Shown one piece after another: positions 42,123-49,949 of a stretch of 51,833 bases of DNA (position 1 is its first letter; each line of letters begins with the position of its first letter). Under the pieces are notes generated by a model. The model did no database searches. It saw only the letters and a list, made by a program, of their open reading frames with translations, and was not told the DNA's origin. The position numbers were made by a program, and so were the translations under genes. The DNA comes from Mediterraneibacter agrestimuris (GTDB taxonomy: Bacteria; Bacillota; Clostridia; Lachnospirales; Lachnospiraceae): contig NZ_CALPDG010000028.1 in assembly GCF_943193195.1 (NCBI RefSeq), forward strand, positions 1 through 51,833. Direction: 5' to 3'.

Positions 42123-42154
42123 GTAACAGTTCAGCCTTTCGGCTGAACTGTTAC
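42123..42154. repeat. Perfect 14-bp terminal palindrome
   Basis: GTAACAGTTCAGCC, TTTC, then GGCTGAACTGTTAC. The left arm equals the start of the 111-bp unit, so the palindrome caps the array. It lies 18 nt before the rnhA start and would fold in the rnhA leader. Confidence 0.85.
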
Positions 42155-42172
42155 CAGAGAGGATAAAATGTT

Positions 42173-42655
42173 ATGAAAGTAGTATTATATACGGATGGGG
42201 CGGCAAGAGGTAATCCAGACGGACCCGGCGGATACGGGGCAGTGCTGGAATATGTAGACGGCAAAGGAACATTACACACAAAAGAATTATCCCAGGGATA
42301 CGTCAAGACAACTAACAACCGGATGGAGCTGATGGCGGTCATTACTGGTTTGGAGGCATTGAACCGTCCCTGTACGGTGGATGTGTATTCTGATTCTAAA
42401 TATGTGGTAGATGCTTTCAACCAGCACTGGATTGACGGATGGCTGAAAAAAGGATGGAAGCGGGGCAAGAATGAGCCTGTAAAAAATGTGGATTTGTGGA
42501 AACGGCTATTGTTGGTGAAGGAAAAGCATGATGTGACATTTCACTGGGTAAAGGGTCATGACGGACATCCCCAGAATGAGCGGTGCGATGTGTTGGCAAC
42601 AACTGCGGCAGATGGCAGTGAACTGATTGCAGATGAAGGTTTGAATGAAAACTAG
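42173..42655 (+). CDS. rnhA: Ribonuclease HI
   Basis: A 160-aa RNase H that removes RNA from RNA-DNA hybrids. All four catalytic acids are visible: D8 in [13 protein letters not shown]52 in [10 protein letters not shown]74 in [10 protein letters not shown] and D139 in NERCDVLA. It has the basic protrusion region ([16 protein letters not shown]) as in E. coli RNase HI. The gene is bracketed by two direct 111-bp repeats about 660 bp apart, and the terminal palindrome lies just before its start. Confidence 0.96.
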   Translation: MKVVLYTDGAARGNPDGPGGYGAVLEYVDGKGTLHTKELSQGYVKTTNNRMELMAVITGLEALNRPCTVDVYSDSKYVVDAFNQHWIDGWLKKGWKRGKNEPVKNVDLWKRLLLVKEKHDVTFHWVKGHDGHPQNERCDVLATTAADGSELIADEGLNEN

Positions 42656-42670
42656 AAGTGCAGTACTGTG

Positions 42671-42781
42671 GTAACAGTTCAGCCCAGGGCTTTGCACTTG
42701 CTGCAAAGTCCGTAAAAATATGTGATGGAAAAACAGAATCCGCCCTTTCACCGTAGGTGAACTTAAAATAGGGTGGATTCA
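42671..42781 (+). repeat. 111-bp structured repeat, copy E (after rnhA)
   Basis: It starts GTAACAGTTCAGCC and ends GGATTCA. The first hairpin is GGGCTTTGC with GCAAAGTCC; compared with copy D one T-A pair has become G-C, a compensated change. The second hairpin is GAATCCGCCCT with AGGGTGGATTC (G-U kept). It lies between rnhA and rnpB. Confidence 0.85.
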
Positions 42782-42839
42782 GTTGCCAAGCATGCGTTAG
42801 TTTGGCATGAATATGTTCGGCATGGAAAAGAAAAAAAGA

Positions 42840-42868
42840 TTTACAAGAGTAAAAAGTTGAGTTACAAT
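42840..42868 (+). promoter_or_regulatory. rnpB promoter
   Basis: TTTACA (42840-42845), a 17-nt spacer and TACAAT (42863-42868). The predicted start near 42875 lies about 10 nt before the mature RNA. Confidence 0.7.
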
Positions 42869-42884
42869 AAAAAACGGTTTTATT

Positions 42885-43352
42885 AGTCAAGTAGGACAGG
42901 CAATCGCGGCTGCAGATGCCGAAAGGCTGCAGGTGAGGAAAGTCCGGGCTTCATAGGGCAGGATGCCGGATAACGTCCGGTGGAGGTGACTCCAAGGCCA
43001 GTGCAACAGAAATATACCGCATGAGCAATGAGCCATGCGCCATTACAGCAAGGACTGCATGGTAAATGTATTACCAAAGCAGTTGCTGCTGTAATGGGAT
43101 ACGGTGATTACCGCAGGGTTTGTGTAATGACACATGGCTCATTGTTCATGTAAGGGTGGAAAGGCAGTGTAAGAGACTACCGCCTCTCTGGTAACAGCGA
43201 GGGCACATGTAAACCCCATCCGAAGCAAGACCGGAAAAAAGCAATGTGGCTGCCCGTCACGCTTTAGGTAGGTCGCTTGAATCCGGCGGCGACACCGGAA
43301 CTAGATAGATGATTGTCCAACGACATAACCCGGCTTATCGTCCAGCTTGACT
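42885..43352 (+). ncRNA. rnpB: RNase P RNA, type A, with enlarged P12
   Basis: The catalytic RNA of RNase P, which trims tRNA 5' leaders. P1 is AGTCAAG (42885-42891) with CTTGACT (43346-43352). Conserved blocks follow in order: GAGGAAAGTCCGGGCTTC, CCAGTGCAACAGAAATATACCGC, GTAAGGGTGGAAAGGCAG, GTAAACCCCATCCGAAGCAAG and GACATAACCCGGCTTATCG. The order and text match the E. coli (type A) RNA rather than the Bacillus type B. Between CCGC and TAAGGGTGG, where E. coli has a P12 of about 24 nt, there is a 131-nt arm (43020-43150). The ends are approximate. Confidence 0.96.
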
Positions 43353-43371
43353 ATTGAAAGCAGAAATATAT

Positions 43372-43417
43372 ACTGTCTTTTCCGCATTGCAAAAAGCAGG
43401 TGTGAAAAGGCAGTTTT
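43372..43417 (+). terminator. rnpB terminator
   Basis: ACTGTCTTTTC (43372-43382) pairs with GAAAAGGCAGT (43404-43414) with one G-U and is followed by TTTT. It lies between rnpB and the DAHP synthase gene. Confidence 0.7.
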
Positions 43418-43456
43418 ACAATTGTATTGATATATAAAGGAATGAGGTATGACAGT

Positions 43457-44488
43457 ATGGGGATGAGAGTGAATGCGGAGCTGCCGCTTCCGGCAGACTT
43501 AAAATCAAAGTATCCGGTACCGGAGCATCTGCGCGCGGTCAAAGAAAAAAGAGATAAGGAAATCAAAGACATTTTTACAGGAAAGTCTGACAAGTTTATC
43601 GTTATTGTCGGTCCTTGTTCTGCAGACAATGAAGATTCTGTATGCGAGTATGTGAACCGCCTGGCAAAACTGAATGAGAGAGTGTCAGAGCGTCTGATGA
43701 TAATTCCCCGTATTTATACAAACAAGCCACGTACAACAGGAGCAGGCTATAAGGGAATGCTGCATCAGCCGGAACCGGACAAGGCGCCGGATCTTCTGGC
43801 GGGAATCATTGCGATCCGTAAGATGCATTTGCGTGCTATAGAAGAAAGTGGGCTGACTTCGTCAGATGAGATGCTCTATCCAGAGAACAGAAGCTATCTG
43901 GATGATATTCTTTCCTACGAGGCGATCGGCGCCCGCTCTGTAGAGAATCAGCAGCACCGACTGACAGCAAGCAGCATGGATATCCCGGTGGGAATGAAGA
44001 ACCCAACCAGCGGCGATTTTTCCGTAATGCTCAATTCCGTTGTTGCGGCGCAGAGCGCTCACAGCTTTATTTACCGGGGAATGGATGTGACCACAGATGG
44101 AAATGAACTGGCACATGTGATTTTGCGCGGCGGCGTAGACAAGTACGGAACAGGTATTCCAAACTATCATTATGAGGATTTGATGCGTCTGTATGAGATG
44201 TATCAGAAGATGGATTTAAAGAATCCGGCGGCAATTATTGATGCGAACCACTCCAATTCTGATAAGAAGTTCAAAGAGCAGATTCGTATTACAAGTGAAG
44301 TGATGCACAGCAGAAATTATAATCCGGAACTGAAAAAACTGGTAAAAGGTGTGATGATTGAAAGCTATCTGGAAGAAGGGTGTCAGTCTATCGACAGCGA
44401 GAGAATGTATGGCAAATCCATTACAGACCCGTGTCTCGGCTGGGAAGATACAGAACGCCTGATATATGAGATAGCAGAAAAATGTTAA
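43457..44488 (+). CDS. 3-deoxy-7-phosphoheptulonate synthase, type I
   Basis: A 343-aa DAHP synthase that joins PEP and erythrose-4-P, the first step of aromatic synthesis. It is of the AroF/G/H type: IVGPCSADNEDSV, PRIYTNKPRTTGAGYKGM, GARSVENQQHR, GMKNPTSGD, IIDANHSNSDKK and the late ESYLEEGCQ. An N-terminal extension of about 45 residues could carry feedback control. The start is uncertain: ATG 43457 has GAGG 9 nt upstream, while ATG 43442 and TTG 43427 are in frame. The family does not reveal which amino acid inhibits it. Confidence 0.92.
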   Translation: MGMRVNAELPLPADLKSKYPVPEHLRAVKEKRDKEIKDIFTGKSDKFIVIVGPCSADNEDSVCEYVNRLAKLNERVSERLMIIPRIYTNKPRTTGAGYKGMLHQPEPDKAPDLLAGIIAIRKMHLRAIEESGLTSSDEMLYPENRSYLDDILSYEAIGARSVENQQHRLTASSMDIPVGMKNPTSGDFSVMLNSVVAAQSAHSFIYRGMDVTTDGNELAHVILRGGVDKYGTGIPNYHYEDLMRLYEMYQKMDLKNPAAIIDANHSNSDKKFKEQIRITSEVMHSRNYNPELKKLVKGVMIESYLEEGCQSIDSERMYGKSITDPCLGWEDTERLIYEIAEKC

Positions 44489-44491
44489 GAT

Positions 44492-44535
44492 AAAGGGGAG
44501 ATCGGGAATGACTCAGTTTCCTGATTCCCCTTTTA
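44492..44535. terminator. Bidirectional terminator between DAHP synthase and pyrI
   Basis: AAAGGGGAGATCGGGAA pairs with TTTCCTGATTCCCCTTTT around a short loop. T or A runs at both ends make it useful for both convergent transcripts. Confidence 0.85.
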
Positions 44536-44581
44536 TTGTTCTATCTTTAAATTGATTCGTTATCCGGAAATACTTTGGATT

Positions 44582-45025
44582 CTATTTTTTACCGCGGTAT
44601 TTCTCTTCACAGTATTTACAGCGATATACTTCATTTTTCTTATCAGTCAGAACGAATACATGATCAAGACCCTGTTCGATGGAAGTAATACATCGCGGGT
44701 TTTTACAGTGAATCACATTCTTAATCTCTTTTGGAAGGTGAAGTTCCATTTTATCAACGATTTCTTCATCTTTAATGATATTAACTGTAATGTTATGATC
44801 AATGAAACCAAGGATATCCATATCCATGAAATCAATCGGGCATTCGATTTTCATGATATCCTTTTTGCCCATTTTTTCGCTCTTTGCATTTTTGATAATG
44901 GCTACGCAGCAGTCAAGCTTGTCCAGATGCAGGTATTTATAGATTTCCATACTTTTTCCGGCTTCAATGTGGTCCAGCACAAATCCTTCGGAAATTTTTC
45001 CTACGCTTAATTTGTTTTCTACCAT
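44582..45025 (-). CDS. pyrI: Aspartate carbamoyltransferase regulatory subunit
   Basis: A 147-aa regulatory chain that binds CTP/ATP and assembles the allosteric holoenzyme with PyrB. The N-terminal allosteric domain reads SVGKISEGFVLDHIEAGKS. The C-terminal zinc domain has all four ligands: C107, C112, C136 and C139 (CKNPRC and CKYC). It follows pyrB by 59 nt with its own AAAGGAG. A pyrBI pair in a Firmicute implies enteric-like allosteric control of pyrimidine synthesis. Confidence 0.96.
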   Translation of the reverse strand: MVENKLSVGKISEGFVLDHIEAGKSMEIYKYLHLDKLDCCVAIIKNAKSEKMGKKDIMKIECPIDFMDMDILGFIDHNITVNIIKDEEIVDKMELHLPKEIKNVIHCKNPRCITSIEQGLDHVFVLTDKKNEVYRCKYCEEKYRGKK

Positions 45026-45084
45026 AAGAAATTCTCCTTTTGTTGTTCTTGCTTAACAGGTTATAAAATTGTGACGGTATGTGA

Positions 45085-46005
45085 TCAGTCTACTTTGATT
45101 TCCAGCAATGTTAAAATCAATGCCATGCGCACATAGACACCGTACTGTACCTGTTTGAAATATGCAGCACGCGGGTCTTCATCTACTTCAACAGAAATTT
45201 CATTAACACGCGGAAGTGGATGCAGTACATACATATCTTCCGGAGCAAGTTTCATTTTCTGCTTGTCAAGAATATAAAAGTCTTTCATGCGGACATAGTC
45301 GTCTTCATTGAAGAAACGTTCTTTCTGAACACGCGTCATATACAGAATATCCAGCTCAGGAAGCGCTTCCTCCAGACGGACAACCTCTGTGTAGGGAACA
45401 TTCTCTTTGTCCAGTACATCCTGACGGATATAGTCCGGGAGACGGAGCTCTTCAGGGGAAATCAGAACAAAGCGGATTCCGGTATAACGAACCAGCGCCT
45501 GAATAAGAGAATGTACAGTACGTCCGAACTTTAAGTCTCCGCAAAGACCAATAGTCAGATTATCCAGACGACCTTTTAAGCTGCGGATCGTCAGCAGGTC
45601 AGTCAGTGTCTGTGTCGGATGCTGGTGTCCGCCGTCTCCGGCATTGATGATCGGAATCGGGGAATTAGCACTTGCTACCATTGGGGCACCTTCCTTTGGG
45701 TGTCTCATGGCAGCGATGTCTGCATAGCAGGAGACAGTACGGATTGTATCGGCAACACTTTCTCCCTTGGATGCAGAACTGGAATCTGCGGAAGAAAATC
45801 CCATGGTATTTCCGCCTAAGTTCAGCATAGCAGCTTCGTGGCTCAGCCGTGTCCGTGTACTTGGCTCATAGAAAAGCGTAGCCAGTGTCTTGCCGCTGCA
45901 GGCATGTGAGTATTTTTCACGGTGTGCTTCAATGTCCTGCGCCAGATCCAGTAAGTTGTTTAGTTCCTCCACACTTAAATCAAGAGGACTCATCAAGTGT
46001 CTCAT
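45085..46005 (-). CDS. pyrB: Aspartate carbamoyltransferase catalytic subunit
   Basis: A 306-aa enzyme that joins carbamoyl phosphate and aspartate, the first committed step of UMP synthesis. It has the carbamoyl phosphate motif [11 protein letters not shown], the SASKGES loop, [15 protein letters not shown] and [16 protein letters not shown] precedes the ATG. The promoter is about 400 nt upstream (46414-46442), so the transcript has a long leader that holds an ORF and a terminator-like hairpin. Confidence 0.97.
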   Translation of the reverse strand: MRHLMSPLDLSVEELNNLLDLAQDIEAHREKYSHACSGKTLATLFYEPSTRTRLSHEAAMLNLGGNTMGFSSADSSSASKGESVADTIRTVSCYADIAAMRHPKEGAPMVASANSPIPIINAGDGGHQHPTQTLTDLLTIRSLKGRLDNLTIGLCGDLKFGRTVHSLIQALVRYTGIRFVLISPEELRLPDYIRQDVLDKENVPYTEVVRLEEALPELDILYMTRVQKERFFNEDDYVRMKDFYILDKQKMKLAPEDMYVLHPLPRVNEISVEVDEDPRAAYFKQVQYGVYVRMALILTLLEIKVD

Positions 46006-46079
46006 AAAAAACCTCCTTAAAATTCATTTAGCAAAGTTTGTGTTATCAGTAATGTAACAAAAATCCCATAATGACCGTT

Positions 46080-46349
46080 TCAGATCCACACTTTTTGGAT
46101 AAAATTGTCCGCAATTAATACAGGTACTAGTCTGCTAACTTTGGAATTGTAATATGGGGTGAACTTTTTTTGCAATTGCTCCGGGAATGGAAGAAACTTC
46201 AATTGCAATATAACGGATAATATGGGTGGCTGCCCAGAAGGAAAAATAGAAACGTCAATAACAATAGAACTAATGATGGAATGAAAAAAAGGCTTGAGCC
46301 TATATTTAAAAATATTTCTTCGGCTTCTGATATATTCCGTGACGTTCAT
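46080..46349 (-). CDS. Candidate pyrBI leader ORF
   Basis: An 89-codon ORF inside the pyrB leader. Its ribosome binding site is excellent: GGAGG (46356-46360), 6 nt before the ATG. It starts MNVTEYIRSRRNIFKYRLKP followed by FFHS. Codons for KPFF are formed by the terminator-like hairpin and its U7 tract (46301-46284), so ribosomes would translate through the hairpin. It ends 74 nt before pyrB. The rest has no recognisable domain and may only be a read-through tail. This layout is like pyrL of enteric pyrBI. The protein itself may have no function. Confidence 0.5.
   Translation of the reverse strand: MNVTEYIRSRRNIFKYRLKPFFHSIISSIVIDVSIFPSGQPPILSVILQLKFLPFPEQLQKKFTPYYNSKVSRLVPVLIADNFIQKVWI
46284..46301 (-). 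terminator. Candidate pyrBI attenuator hairpin
   Basis: On the minus strand AGGC, TCAA, GCCT, followed directly by T6 (seven T counting the paired one). The stem is short, with weak A-U pairs below. A U-rich run (ATATTTTTAAATATA) lies just upstream, where a UTP-dependent pause could occur. An upstream AGCC (46325-46322) could pair with GGCT (46300-46297) and block the hairpin. Confidence 0.45.
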
Positions 46350-46413
46350 GCTATACCTCCAGTTAGGGTGCTAAAGCAACGGCGGATAAATCGTTCGCAT
46401 TGCTCTTCGGGAT

Positions 46414-46442
46414 ATTATATACTAAGTCAGTAGGATTTTCAA
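46414..46442 (-). promoter_or_regulatory. pyrBI promoter
   Basis: On the minus strand TTGAAA (46442-46437), a 17-nt spacer and TATAAT (46419-46414). The start near 46407 places about 400 nt of leader before pyrB. Confidence 0.75.
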
Positions 46443-46526
46443 CAGTATTTATGGGAAAAAATGTGCGAAACTGGTATGCTCAAAATTGTGCAAAATAGGG
46501 AAGTTTCCAAAAATCAAAATCTGACA

Positions 46527-46555
46527 TGGATTTTTAATATAAAATGTATTATAAT
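46527..46555 (+). promoter_or_regulatory. pheA promoter
   Basis: TATAAT at 46550-46555 with a weak -35 TGGATT (46527-46532) at 17 nt. The leader of about 28 nt holds AAAGGAG and is too short for a T-box. Confidence 0.5.
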
Positions 46556-46589
46556 TAGGAATAGTTTTTTATTTTAAAGGAGAAAAAAG

Positions 46590-47720
46590 ATGGCAGCATT
46601 GGAAGAACTGAGAGAGCGCCTGGACGTCATTGACGATCAGATTGTCCGCCTCTATGAAGAGCGTATGAAAGTATGTGAGGAAGTAGGAGCTTATAAGGTA
46701 CAGTCGGGGAAACGCGTTCTGGACAGGCAGCGTGAAAAGAACAAACTGACAGATGTAGCTTCCAAAGTAGAGGGGGACTTTAATAAGAAGGGTGTACAGG
46801 AGCTGTATGAGCAGCTAATGTCTATGAGCCGGAAGCTTCAATATCGTCAATTAGTTGAGACCGGAGCGCTTGGAAGACTTCCTTTTATTGAGATAGCTTC
46901 TTTGGAAAAGGAGACGGCAAGAGTCGTTTTTCAGGGAACGGAAGGGGCTTACAGCCAGGCAGCTATGCGGCAGTATTTCGGGAAAGGCTGCAATAATTTT
47001 CATGTACATACGTTCCGTGAGGCGATGGAAGCAATTGAGGAGGGGGCTGCCGATTATGCCGTGCTTCCGATTGAAAATTCCTCTGCCGGTTCGGTTAATG
47101 AGATTTATGATCTGCTTGTGGAATTTGAAAATTATATTGTGGGCGAAACAATTCTTTCGGTGACCCATACACTTGCGGGGCTTCCGGGCACACAATTAAG
47201 TAAGATAAAGCGTGTTTATTCTAAGGCAGAAGCACTGATGCAGACAACACGTTTTCTGGATGAGCAGTCAGCATGGGAGCGGATCAGTGTGGCAAATACT
47301 GCCGCAGCGGCACAGAAAGTGCTGAATGACGCAGACTGTACACAGGCGGCTGTATGCAGTGCTTATGCGGCGGAGGTCTATGGACTGGAGGTGCTGGCAG
47401 ATGATATTAACGATGAGAAGAATAATTCCACCCGCTTTATTGTGATAACGAACCAGAAAGTATTTTTAAAAAATGCGTCCAGAATCAGTATATGTTTTGA
47501 AGTGCCGCATGAGAGCGGCTCATTATATCAGATGCTGTCTCATTTTATTTACAATGATTTGAGTATGACAAGAATCGAATCCAGACCAATTGAAGGAAAG
47601 ACGTGGGAGTATCGGTTCTTTGTAGATTTTGAGGGGAATCTGGAGAACCCTGCGGTGAAGAATGCCATCCGCGGTTTGCGGGAAGAGGCAAAAAATCTGC
47701 GGATTCTGGGGAATTATTAG
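46590..47720 (+). CDS. pheA: Bifunctional chorismate mutase/prephenate dehydratase
   Basis: A 376-aa enzyme that converts chorismate to phenylpyruvate for phenylalanine. Residues 1-90 are an AroQ chorismate mutase (LRERLDVIDDQIVRLYEERM, VLDRQREK). Residues about 110-285 are prephenate dehydratase with GTEGAYSQAAMRQYF, NSSAGSVNEIYDLL and the TRF motif. Residues about 297-376 are the ACT domain with the ESRPI motif, which binds Phe for feedback inhibition. It is divergent from pyrBI. Confidence 0.96.
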   Translation: MAALEELRERLDVIDDQIVRLYEERMKVCEEVGAYKVQSGKRVLDRQREKNKLTDVASKVEGDFNKKGVQELYEQLMSMSRKLQYRQLVETGALGRLPFIEIASLEKETARVVFQGTEGAYSQAAMRQYFGKGCNNFHVHTFREAMEAIEEGAADYAVLPIENSSAGSVNEIYDLLVEFENYIVGETILSVTHTLAGLPGTQLSKIKRVYSKAEALMQTTRFLDEQSAWERISVANTAAAAQKVLNDADCTQAAVCSAYAAEVYGLEVLADDINDEKNNSTRFIVITNQKVFLKNASRISICFEVPHESGSLYQMLSHFIYNDLSMTRIESRPIEGKTWEYRFFVDFEGNLENPAVKNAIRGLREEAKNLRILGNY

Positions 47721-47748
47721 AAACGGTGTGGAGAAAGAGGGAAAGATA

Positions 47749-49041
47749 ATGCGTACCAATGAACTGATGTTATATAAGAATATGGAATATGGAGAAATCC
47801 TTTCGGATATGACATTTCTGATGGAGAATTATGACAACGAATTCTATAACAGAGAAGATTTGCGAAGTCTGTTGTTTGAGTGTGTCAATGAGCTTTTGGA
47901 GATTTCGGTCAGTCATGGTTTTGAAGGGAACCTCTGGCATACGTATCTGACCTTCCTTTTGGCAAATGATGAGAATGCTTACAGCACCTCATGTGAGATT
48001 GTAGGAGAAGTTGACGGCAGTATTAACAAGATTGCCTGTCATGACTTTGAAATCATGAAAGAATTGTTTGATTATGATTTTGAAGATTTAGAGAAAGTGC
48101 TGGATGCGTCCTGCATTTCTATACTGATGAAGTATGAGAAGAGCACTGAAAGAAGCCATGTTTTTAATAAGAGAATCAGGGACAGAATCTGCAGACTCAG
48201 TAAGTCTCTCGGACAGACGCAGAGTGTGGAAGAGTTTAAGATACGGCTGACCCGGTTCTATAAAGAGTTTGGAGTCGGTAAATTGGGACTTCACAAGGCA
48301 TTCCGGGTAGAGCATATAGAGGGGGACAGGGCAGAGATCGTACCGATCACGAATATTGCACATGTACATCTGGATGATCTGGTAGGATATGAAATTGCAA
48401 AGAAGAAGCTGATTGATAATACAGAAGCATTTGTAAGCGGAAAACGGGCAAATAATTGTCTGCTTTACGGCGATGCGGGCACGGGAAAATCTTCTTCGGT
48501 CAAGGCAGTCCTGAATCAGTATTATGACAGAGGACTGCGTATGATAGAAGTGTATAAACATCAGTTTCAGGATCTGAATGATATTATTGCCCAGATTAAG
48601 AACAGAAATTACAAGTTTATTATTTATATGGATGATTTGTCTTTTGAAGAATTTGAGATTGAGTATAAGTATTTAAAGGCAGTCATTGAGGGCGGTCTGG
48701 AGAAGAAGCCGGACAATATACTGATTTATGCCACTTCTAACCGCCGTCATCTGGTACGGGAAACTTTTAAAGACAAGGCGGACCGGGATGAAGAACTGCA
48801 CACCAATGATACGGTGCAGGAGAAGTTATCTTTGGTATCAAGATTTGGGGTGACTATTTATTATGGTTCTCCAGAGAAGAAGGAGTTCCAGCAGATTGTA
48901 AAGGAGCTGGCGCAAAAAAACGGAATTGATATGCCGGAAGAGATACTTCTTCTGGAAGCCAATAAGTGGGAGCTAAGCCATGGCGGACTTTCAGGAAGAA
49001 CAGCACAGCAGTTCATTGACTACCTGCTGGGGCAGAAATAA
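47749..49041 (+). CDS. DUF815-family AAA+ ATPase
   Basis: A 430-aa protein with an N-terminal helical region (about 1-190) and a C-terminal AAA+ ATPase. Walker A is LLYGDAGTGKSS, Walker B FIIYMDDLSFE and sensor/arginine text ATSNRRHLVRE. The family is common in Firmicutes and Proteobacteria, but its substrate is unknown. ATG 47749 follows AAGAGGGAAAG; the frame extends upstream into pheA without family-like sequence. It is 28 nt after pheA and probably cotranscribed with it and the lipoprotein gene. Confidence 0.88.
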   Translation: MRTNELMLYKNMEYGEILSDMTFLMENYDNEFYNREDLRSLLFECVNELLEISVSHGFEGNLWHTYLTFLLANDENAYSTSCEIVGEVDGSINKIACHDFEIMKELFDYDFEDLEKVLDASCISILMKYEKSTERSHVFNKRIRDRICRLSKSLGQTQSVEEFKIRLTRFYKEFGVGKLGLHKAFRVEHIEGDRAEIVPITNIAHVHLDDLVGYEIAKKKLIDNTEAFVSGKRANNCLLYGDAGTGKSSSVKAVLNQYYDRGLRMIEVYKHQFQDLNDIIAQIKNRNYKFIIYMDDLSFEEFEIEYKYLKAVIEGGLEKKPDNILIYATSNRRHLVRETFKDKADRDEELHTNDTVQEKLSLVSRFGVTIYYGSPEKKEFQQIVKELAQKNGIDMPEEILLLEANKWELSHGGLSGRTAQQFIDYLLGQK

Positions 49042-49080
49042 TACAGGGTATAAGACACAATAAAGGAAACGAGATATTTT

Positions 49081-49902
49081 ATGAAAAAACAAAAAAACAG
49101 CAGGTGTATAGCGGTTTTGATAGTAGGCTTATGTATCTGCCTGCTTGCCGGATGCAGCGGTGAAGTAACTCCAAAAAAAATAATGAACCGAATTGAAAAG
49201 AATTTGTCGGAGGTTACTTCATTTTCTAATCAAGTGGAAATGAACATTAAGATGGAAGAGCTTGTTCATTATACAAAGGTAACAATGGACATGGAGATGG
49301 AAAATACAATGGAACCGAAGGCAGGACATGCCAAAGGAATTGCAGAAGTCAGTATGCGCGGCGTGAATCTGAACAGCCAGATGGAGATTTATCAGGTAGA
49401 GGAGGATGGTTCCCAAGTAACATACAGTGGTTTGGACGGCACATGGTTTAAAGAAACAGCGGGCGAGAGCAGCGGAGGAATTGCACTGGACAAGAATCTG
49501 TTTGCAGAAATGGGAGAATCGGCAGATGAGTTCCAACTGGCGGATGAAACAATAGAGCTGGATGGGAAATCTTGTTATGAAATGTATGGAGATGTGACAG
49601 GAAAAGAGCTGATGAGTGTTCTCGGAAGCCAGATGCTCCATGGATTTGGACTAGTAGAACTGCCGGATGACAGTGCTGTTGCACAGCTGGAGATTCCGGT
49701 GATTTTTGACGTATATGAGGAAGAACTGCTTCCGGCACGTATGCATGTAGATATGACAGATGTGCTGAATGACCTCTATGACAGTCTTGGGGAATCAGCG
49801 GATGTGACACATTATGTGATTCAGCTGTCCTTTAAGGAATACAATACAGTGGAAGAGATACAGGTGCCCGAAGAGATCAGGGAGACAGCAGTGGAGGAGT
49901 AA
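49081..49902 (+). CDS. Lipoprotein, DUF6612/LppX-like
   Basis: A 273-aa exported lipoprotein. A basic N-terminus (MKKQKNSR) and a hydrophobic stretch end in the lipobox LLAGC, with C25 as the lipidated residue. The mature part is acidic and beta-rich, with repeated MxMEM-type strands (MEMNIKMEE, VTMDMEMEN) typical of LppX/LolA-like folds that hold lipid or hydrophobic ligands. The function is unknown. It ends with a strong terminator shared with rqcH. Confidence 0.8.
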   Translation: MKKQKNSRCIAVLIVGLCICLLAGCSGEVTPKKIMNRIEKNLSEVTSFSNQVEMNIKMEELVHYTKVTMDMEMENTMEPKAGHAKGIAEVSMRGVNLNSQMEIYQVEEDGSQVTYSGLDGTWFKETAGESSGGIALDKNLFAEMGESADEFQLADETIELDGKSCYEMYGDVTGKELMSVLGSQMLHGFGLVELPDDSAVAQLEIPVIFDVYEEELLPARMHVDMTDVLNDLYDSLGESADVTHYVIQLSFKEYNTVEEIQVPEEIRETAVEE

Positions 49903-49903
49903 G

Positions 49904-49949
49904 AAAGAAGGAGAGTAAAGAGTCTGATACCTCTTTACTCTCCTTCTTT
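49904..49949. terminator. Bidirectional terminator with 19-bp perfect stem
   Basis: AAAGAAGGAGAGTAAAGAG (49904-49922) pairs perfectly with 49931-49949 around an 8-nt loop. The right arm also encodes the last residues and stop codon of the convergent rqcH gene. Confidence 0.9.

Noticed and set aside
41961-42781. CRISPR array
   Set aside because: The repeats are long, folded and bracket a gene; there are no short spacers of uniform length and no cas genes.
46006-46407. PyrR-binding attenuator in the pyrB leader
   Set aside because: The conserved anti-antiterminator loop bound by PyrR could not be found. The ORF-plus-hairpin layout fits a UTP-sensed mechanism better.
46556-46589. T-box or leader peptide attenuator for pheA
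   Set aside because: The leader is about 28 nt, without a specifier loop, T-box sequence or Phe-rich ORF.
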